Positions 1 through 3,771 of a stretch of DNA of 6,747 bases are shown in pieces. Location: NCBI GenBank assembly GCA_964360995.1, contig CAYHYZ010000032.1:1-6747 (forward strand), read 5' to 3'. The position numbers and the translations under genes were made by a program. This stretch comes from CAYHBS01 sp964360995. Lineage in GTDB: Bacteria; Patescibacteriota; Minisyncoccia; Ryanbacterales; HO2-45-13. The first letter of the stretch is position 1. Every line of letters starts with the position of its first letter. A model generated the notes under the pieces. The model ran no database searches. It was given only the letters and a program-made list of their open reading frames with translations, and was not told where the DNA came from.

Positions 1-1161
1 ATCAACCGCCTGCTAATTGGACCGGGGGTATTTGTAAAACCCGAAGCCGCGCTTGCCGCGGCACTACAAATGGCGCTCGCGGGCGCACAAGTTGCCGTGC
101 TGGTGCCCACGACCGTACTTGCCGAGCAACACGCGGAAACTTTTACGCGGCGTCTTGCGGAATTTCCAGTGCACATTGCAAGACTATCTCGACTTGAAAA
201 CACCAAAGAAGAACACGCGGCTCTTTCTGGCATTGCATCAGGCGCGGTAGACATTTGCATCGGCACTCATCGCATGTTAAGTGCAGACGTACAATGGAAA
301 CATCTTGGTCTACTCATTATTGATGAAGAACAACGCTTTGGAGTCAAAGTGAAAGAAACACTCAAAACCCTTGCGGTGTCTAGCGATGTGCTTACGATGA
401 GCGCCACACCGCTTCCCCGCACACTCAGCATGGCTATTTCGGATCTCACGAGCATGTCCGCACTTGATGAGGCGCCGAAAGGAAGAATCGCTCCCCATAC
501 ATTTGTACTCCCCTATAATTCCGAAATGGTCACGAGTGCAATTTCCACAGAACTCGCGCGTGGAGGACAAGTCTACGTGCTCGCAAATCATATTCGCAAA
601 ATGGGCGCGTATAGAGATGAACTCGCCGAGCATCTTCCGAAAGTAACATTTGGAATCTTGCACGGTCAGCTACACGAAAATGAAATTGCGCGCGTGATGC
701 ATGAATTTCGCGCGGGGAATATCCAAGTACTGATCTCTACCACCATTATTGAAAACGGCATTGATCTCGCAAACGCAAATACGCTTATTGTGCGTGACGC
801 TTCACTTCTCGGACTTGCGGAAGCGCATCAACTTCGCGGAAGAATTGGGAGAGGGAATGTGGAATCGTTTGCGTATTTCTTCTATCCTCGAAGGCTGACC
901 GCCTACGCCGCACCCGACGACCCCATACACGTACTGACCTATTTAGACAAAAAAGAAACTCCAAAATCTCTCCAGCGACTCGATGCACTTGAACAGACGC
1001 AATTTCTCGGAGCAGGTGCGGACATTGCGTATCGCGACCTCGAAATGCGTGGAGCGGGAAATATTTTAGGACGCGAACAGTCAGGTTCTGCCGGACAAGT
1101 AGGACTTCATTTATACACACAATTACTTGAAGAGGCAGTAAAAAATATCCGAAAAAAATAA
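1..1161 (+). CDS. mfd: Mfd, transcription-repair coupling factor, C-terminal motor part (5' end outside window)
   Basis: Mfd is the dsDNA translocase that pushes stalled RNA polymerase off damaged DNA and recruits UvrA. The visible 386 residues are the two RecA-like motor lobes. Motif Ia (VAVLVPTTVLAEQH), Walker B DEEQ (nt 322-333), motif III SATPLPRTL (from nt 400), motif V STTIIENGID and motif VI QLRGRIGR (nt 829-852) are all intact, and GAGNILGREQSG lies near the end. VPTT in motif Ia and GAGNILG favour Mfd over RecG, which normally has APTE and GPGELLG. Two oddities stand out. The P-loop at nt 19-45 reads GPGVFVKPE where Mfd normally has GDVGFGKTE, and the protein stops about 20 residues after the EQSG motif, so the usual C-terminal D7 domain (about 150 residues in E. 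coli) is absent. A segment around nt 892-969 is about 17 residues longer than in E. coli Mfd. The family call is firm; whether the motor is active is uncertain. Confidence 0.93.
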   Translation: MNRLLIGPGVFVKPEAALAAALQMALAGAQVAVLVPTTVLAEQHAETFTRRLAEFPVHIARLSRLENTKEEHAALSGIASGAVDICIGTHRMLSADVQWKHLGLLIIDEEQRFGVKVKETLKTLAVSSDVLTMSATPLPRTLSMAISDLTSMSALDEAPKGRIAPHTFVLPYNSEMVTSAISTELARGGQVYVLANHIRKMGAYRDELAEHLPKVTFGILHGQLHENEIARVMHEFRAGNIQVLISTTIIENGIDLANANTLIVRDASLLGLAEAHQLRGRIGRGNVESFAYFFYPRRLTAYAAPDDPIHVLTYLDKKETPKSLQRLDALEQTQFLGAGADIAYRDLEMRGAGNILGREQSGSAGQVGLHLYTQLLEEAVKNIRKK

Positions 1162-1182
1162 CCCCACTCTCTTTTTAATAGC

Positions 1183-1216
1183 AGAGGGCTCCCGAAGGAG
1201 CCCTCTTTGTTTTGTG
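1183..1216 (+). terminator. Intrinsic terminator of mfd
   Basis: A perfect 10-bp stem (1183-1192 with 1197-1206, AGAGGGCTCC/GGAGCCCTCT) closes a CGAA loop and is followed by TTGTTTTGTG. It starts 21 nt after the mfd stop. The T-rich tail is on the plus strand, so it mainly serves mfd. Read on the minus strand the loop becomes C(UUCG)G, a very stable tetraloop, 12 nt beyond the stop of the converging small gene, so it may also mark that gene's 3' end, although no good U-tract follows on that side. Confidence 0.9.
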
Positions 1217-1218
1217 AT

Positions 1219-1548
1219 TCACGCGGCGACCGCACCTAGGCGAAGTACCACAATGCGATTCTTGAGATCGTTGATTCTACTCGAGAGCTCAGTGAGCGCG
1301 TATCTGACAGCCTCCTGCTCCACCGCATCGGTGAGCCGGTGACTGATGTCAGTTATTACAACGAAAAACGTTGAAAGTTCTCGGATTTCACTCTCGAGCT
1401 CAGACCGTTCCGCTTGCGCGACCTTGTCTCCACGGTGCAATGTCTCGCGAAATTCCGCCTCGTCAAATCCTGGCGACGGCCCAATTCTTGTGCCCCAACA
1501 AGGAGCTTTGCCATGAACCTCGATCACTCCATGTTTTTTTTCTTGCAC
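1219..1548 (-). CDS. Small hypothetical protein, acidic and helix-rich
   Basis: I do not recognise this protein. The frame is open for 120 codons from a TTG at 1581. I chose the GTG at 1548 (109 residues) because a consensus TATAAT lies at 1575-1570, which would put the TTG upstream of transcription, and because AGAGG sits 10 nt before the GTG. Another GTG seven codons further in is possible. The first ~35 residues are basic and Gly/Pro-rich (CWGTRIGP). The rest is rich in Glu, Arg, Leu and Ile with helical, possibly coiled-coil spacing (SELESEIRELSTFF, then ALTELSSRINDLKNRIVVL). No signal peptide or membrane span is visible. It lies downstream of S1 on the same strand, beyond the S1 terminator, and converges on mfd. 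Protein-like residue make-up supports coding better than either overlapping plus-strand frame does. It is too small and featureless to assign a function. Confidence 0.5.
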   Translation of the reverse strand: MQEKKHGVIEVHGKAPCWGTRIGPSPGFDEAEFRETLHRGDKVAQAERSELESEIRELSTFFVVITDISHRLTDAVEQEAVRYALTELSSRINDLKNRIVVLRLGAVAA

Positions 1549-1569
1549 GTTGTTCTTGCCTCTGCGCTC

Positions 1570-1600
1570 ATTATAACCCAATGTCAGACAAATAAAACAA
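1570..1600 (-). promoter_or_regulatory. Possible promoter of the small minus-strand gene
   Basis: An exact TATAAT lies at 1575-1570 on the minus strand. The best -35 candidate is TTGTTT at 1600-1595 with a long 19-bp spacer, and it overlaps the T-rich tail of the S1 terminator. Transcription would start near 1563, about 15 nt before the GTG chosen as start. The -10 match is exact but the -35 is weak. Confidence 0.4.
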
Positions 1601-1636
1601 ACGAGTCCGCCTCCGCCCGCGGGCGGAGGCGGACTC
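1585..1636 (-). terminator. Intrinsic terminator of the S1 gene (34-bp perfect palindrome)
   Basis: Positions 1603-1636 form an uninterrupted palindrome with 17-bp arms (CCGCCTCCGCCCG on one side, its complement on the other, centred on CCCGCGGG). On the minus strand it begins 7 nt after the S1 stop and is followed by GTTTGTTTTATTTG, the usual terminator layout. The stem is almost entirely G/C. On the plus strand only CTCTTTC follows, so it is mainly a minus-strand terminator. Confidence 0.85.
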
Positions 1637-1643
1637 TTTCACA

Positions 1644-2837
1644 TTATTCTGCCTTTTTTTCTTCTACTGCAACCAAAGCTGGCTCCACTTTGACCTCTTT
1701 TCCTTCTCCTAAGTACATAAGGGAGAGCTTGTGATGATCAGAATCGTACACCGCAATTTGAAATGGATAGAGCTCGCCCACTTTTACAAGTGCTTCCATT
1801 TTTTGCTGACTGCCAAATTCGGAAATATGTGAAAGTCCAAAGATTTTTCCTGACGCATCGGGTTTATTCTTGTCGAGCACCTGAATAAAGGCTCCAATTT
1901 TTGAAAGTTTTGTGACGCGCCCCTCCACAATGTCCCCCTTCTGGTATGCTGCCACCTTCCATGGATCTGGCTTGAGCGCCTTAATCGAGAGTGAAATCTT
2001 ATCCCCTTCAATGCCAATAACTTTGACGTCTACCATGTCTCCCGCCTTAAAGAGATCTGCGGGATTTTCCACCAGCGACCAATCAATTTCAGAGATATGT
2101 ACGAGCCCTTCAAGTCCATCTTCAAGCTTTACGAATACTCCAAAGTCCACCACGCCGGTGACTTCTCCCTTATAGGTAGTGCCCACTGCGTATTTCTCGA
2201 GCTTTTTCTGCAACTCTTCTGGCGTGGATCCTTTTTCAGAAAATATCAGCTTCCCGTCTGCGGCATCCGCATCGAGCACGATAAGTGCAAACTCCTCACC
2301 TACAAATTTCTGCAGTTCGGATAGAATCTTATTTTTATCTCCCCCCTCTACGCGAGGATATCTATCTTGTGTAAGCTGCGAAACGGGCAAAAATCCCTTC
2401 ACTCCCTGATATTCAAATACCAACCCTCCTTTGTTTGCCTCAAGTACTTTCAGCGGAACAGTTTCCTTATTATTCTTCAAAATTTCGAGTTCCTTCCACA
2501 CGCGCTCGCGATCTGCGTCGCTGACGGAAAGCTCCATGTACCCATCCTCATTCTCATATTGGATGATTTTTGCGCTGATATGATCCCCCGGAAGCAGTTT
2601 GCGAAGCATGTGGCGGCCAAGCTGGTACTCGCGGCCGTAAATAATGCCTGTCCCATATGCGAGATCGACGTAGATGCGCGTGCCCAGTATCGCAATGATG
2701 GTGCCCTGTGCAATATCTCCTTCCTTTGGAAGCGCGGTGTGTGCACGCTTAAAGAGCGCGTCCATGAGGCGATCCTTTTTCGCCGCTGAGTCCGCGCCTT
2801 CTTGCGTTGCTTGTGACTCGTGAGATGTCAGTTGCAT
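1644..2837 (-). CDS. rpsA: 30S ribosomal protein S1, four S1 domains
   Basis: This is an RNA-binding S1 protein of 397 residues, which helps mRNA bind the 30S subunit. Four OB-fold S1 repeats are visible at about residues 38-106, 122-200, 218-287 and 299-374; E. coli S1 has six and 557 residues. Repeat 3 is the most canonical (GEVTGVVDFGVFVKLEDG, then GLVHISEI) and repeat 4 has GAFIQV and GLSHISEF. Repeats 1 and 2 are more divergent, as ribosome-binding repeats usually are. A short Glu/Lys tail (EEKKAE) ends the protein. Two starts compete. ATG at 2837 lies almost directly on a predicted transcription start. ATG at 2765 (Met25) has AAGGA 7 nt upstream, and the 24 residues before it are a polar stretch with no domain. 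A strong terminator follows the stop, so the gene is probably monocistronic. S1-domain proteins outside the ribosome exist, but the repeat count and order fit ribosomal S1. Confidence 0.93.
   Translation of the reverse strand: MQLTSHESQATQEGADSAAKKDRLMDALFKRAHTALPKEGDIAQGTIIAILGTRIYVDLAYGTGIIYGREYQLGRHMLRKLLPGDHISAKIIQYENEDGYMELSVSDADRERVWKELEILKNNKETVPLKVLEANKGGLVFEYQGVKGFLPVSQLTQDRYPRVEGGDKNKILSELQKFVGEEFALIVLDADAADGKLIFSEKGSTPEELQKKLEKYAVGTTYKGEVTGVVDFGVFVKLEDGLEGLVHISEIDWSLVENPADLFKAGDMVDVKVIGIEGDKISLSIKALKPDPWKVAAYQKGDIVEGRVTKLSKIGAFIQVLDKNKPDASGKIFGLSHISEFGSQQKMEALVKVGELYPFQIAVYDSDHHKLSLMYLGEGKEVKVEPALVAVEEKKAE
2763..2777 (-). promoter_or_regulatory. Possible internal ribosome binding site and second start of rpsA
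   Basis: AAGGA occurs on the minus strand 7 nt before the in-frame ATG (Met25). This is the best Shine-Dalgarno-like site seen in the window, and it would give a 373-residue S1 with all four domains intact. Confidence 0.4.
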
Positions 2838-2846
2838 GTAGGTGAA

Positions 2847-2875
2847 AGTATAGCGATGTTGCCTATGTTTGTCTA
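2847..2875 (-). promoter_or_regulatory. Sigma-70-type promoter of rpsA, near-leaderless
   Basis: On the minus strand TAGACA (2875-2870) and TATACT (2852-2847) are separated by exactly 17 bp, each matching consensus at 5 of 6 positions. The expected transcription start is about 2840, leaving about 3 nt before the ATG at 2837 and no room for a Shine-Dalgarno sequence. Confidence 0.75.
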
Positions 2876-2897
2876 GGCCGGCAGTCGGATTTTCATG

Positions 2898-2907
2898 CCG
2901 TGCACGG
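2898..2907 (+). promoter_or_regulatory. Short palindrome in the divergent promoter region
   Basis: CCGTGCACGG is a perfect 10-bp palindrome directly upstream of the proposed -35 of the MBL promoter and between the two divergent promoters. It could be an operator half-pair, but one 10-bp palindrome can occur by chance and no second copy was seen. Confidence 0.2.
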
Positions 2908-2943
2908 TAGCAAGAGGCAGAAAAATCCCCTATACTACGCCCA
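2908..2943 (+). promoter_or_regulatory. Promoter of the MBL-gyrA operon, leaderless
   Basis: TATACT at 2931-2936 is followed by 6 nt and then the ATG at 2943, so the expected transcription start is the A of the start codon. A 17-bp spacer places TAGCAA (2908-2913) as the -35, only 3 of 6 to consensus. The -10 is identical to that of the divergent rpsA promoter. Confidence 0.6.
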
Positions 2944-3560
2944 TGACAATTCAGTTTTACGGAGGAACGTGTCTGCGCTTAGAGGCAAAGGGGGTGGTGC
3001 TGGTAACAGATCCATTCGACAAATCGACAGGACTGACTCCACCTCGGTTCGAAGCCGCGGTGGTACTTGCGTCGCATCCGTCATATGCACATTCAAGCAT
3101 CGCAGGAAACCCATACGTCATTTCCGGACCTGGTGAGTACGATATAAAGGAAATTACCGTAGAAGGACTCCCAATCACCCACGAAGACACTGCGTACATC
3201 ATCAATTTCGATGAGCTCACCCTCATGCATTTTGGTGCTCTTTCCTCTGCAACCGAACAAGACTTGGAGAGCGCCCTAAAAGATGTCAGCGACAATATTG
3301 ATATTTTACTCCTCCCTATCGGATCCCCGCTCGGAGCAAAGGCTGCGGCAACACTTGCGCAGTTGATCGAACCAAAAATGATTATACTCACCGGATACGC
3401 GCTCAAAGGAGAAACGGTAAAGCGCGGAAAATTTGCCGATTTTACAAAAGTAGGAGGAACACCCTCACGGAAGGAAGAGCGACTGGCAATAAAAAAGAAA
3501 GATCTGGAGGGGAAGGACGGGGAAATTATAGAGCTCACGTCACCGTATGGGGTTCTTTAA
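2943..3560 (+). CDS. Metallo-beta-lactamase-fold protein (UlaG/Lactamase_B_3-like), probably catalytically degenerate
   Basis: The 205-residue protein has the UlaG-like MBL layout: MTIQFYGGTCLRLEAKGVVLVTDPF at the N-terminus (strand, Gly-Gly, strand, DPF), a strand ending in ASHPSYAH (residues 43-50), GPGEYDIKEITVEG (62-75), HFGAL (96-100), LLLPIGSP (122-129) and IEPKMIILTGY (142-152). Active family members carry HxHxDH, a later Asp in GDL and a His in PMHY. Here the first motif keeps only His45 and His50, with Ser47 and Ala49 in place of His and Asp, GDL is GAL, and the last His is replaced (LTGY). Zinc hydrolase activity is therefore unlikely. The C-terminus (LAIKKKDLEGKDGEIIEL) is a conserved-looking tail that I recall from related CPR proteins. 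The ATG at 2943 was chosen over the one at 2895 because the promoter lies between them. The gene heads the gyrA cluster; its role is unknown and may be structural or ligand-binding. Confidence 0.8.
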   Translation: MTIQFYGGTCLRLEAKGVVLVTDPFDKSTGLTPPRFEAAVVLASHPSYAHSSIAGNPYVISGPGEYDIKEITVEGLPITHEDTAYIINFDELTLMHFGALSSATEQDLESALKDVSDNIDILLLPIGSPLGAKAAATLAQLIEPKMIILTGYALKGETVKRGKFADFTKVGGTPSRKEERLAIKKKDLEGKDGEIIELTSPYGVL

Positions 3561-3759
3561 TCGCATGACACAATTGCGTGCCGCTCCCCTCCACACGCGT
3601 CATATCGCTGCGGGATTTTTTTTGTTTTTCAGCATGCTTCTCGTACTTGGACTGTGGACAATTCAGTTGAAACAGCAGTTTTTCATGAACGACCGTGAGC
3701 CCTCTCGTGCACCAAGCCCCTTTTCGATTATTATGGAGTCATTCAAAGTTTGGAAATAA
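3547..3759 (+). CDS. Small single-span membrane protein
   Basis: This is an unrecognised 70-residue protein. Basic residues at 6, 11 and 18 precede one hydrophobic helix at about residues 20-40 (AAGFFLFFSMLLVLGLW), followed by a polar tail of about 30 residues ending FSIIMESFKVWK. By the positive-inside rule the N-terminus is cytoplasmic and the tail external. The ATG at 3547 overlaps the MBL gene by 14 nt; an alternative ATG at 3565 lies 4 nt after the MBL stop and would give 64 residues with the same helix. Neither start has a clear Shine-Dalgarno sequence. Only 12 nt separate it from gyrA, so it is almost certainly cotranscribed. The long uncleaved-looking helix suggests an anchor rather than a secreted protein. 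The existence of the gene is supported by its fit in the operon and by the clean membrane segment; its function is unknown. Confidence 0.72.
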   Translation: MGFFNRMTQLRAAPLHTRHIAAGFFLFFSMLLVLGLWTIQLKQQFFMNDREPSRAPSPFSIIMESFKVWK

Positions 3760-3771
3760 TACGTTACGCAT

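Noticed and set aside
1..1161. RecG helicase instead of Mfd
   Set aside because: Motif Ia is VPTT rather than APTE, and the GAGNILGREQSG and RGGQVYVLANHI segments follow Mfd. RecG and Mfd share motifs III and VI, so those were not used to decide.
1414..1734. Plus-strand 106-codon frame
   Set aside because: It runs antisense through the small minus-strand gene, the S1 terminator palindrome and the end of S1, with low-complexity Ser/Phe-rich translation and no start signal.
1162..1740. D7 domain of Mfd lost to a frameshift and still readable downstream
   Set aside because: A terminator follows the stop within 21 nt and no plus-strand frame after it resembles D7.
2367..2789. 140-codon plus-strand frame opposite S1
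   Set aside because: It is an antisense shadow of the clear S1 repeats, with no start signal.
2895..2942. Longer MBL protein starting at ATG 2895
   Set aside because: The -10 box TATACT and the proposed -35 lie inside this extension, and the extra residues (MPCTVARGRKIPYTTP) do not look like the family N-terminus; MTIQFYGG does.
2957..3538. 193-codon minus-strand frame opposite the MBL gene
   Set aside because: It is Ser-rich and low in family signal, typical of the antisense shadow of a coding gene, and the plus-strand protein is clearly recognisable.
3755..3771. Separate leaderless promoter before gyrA (AATAAT)
   Set aside because: No acceptable -35 lies 16-19 bp upstream, so cotranscription with the preceding genes is the simpler reading.
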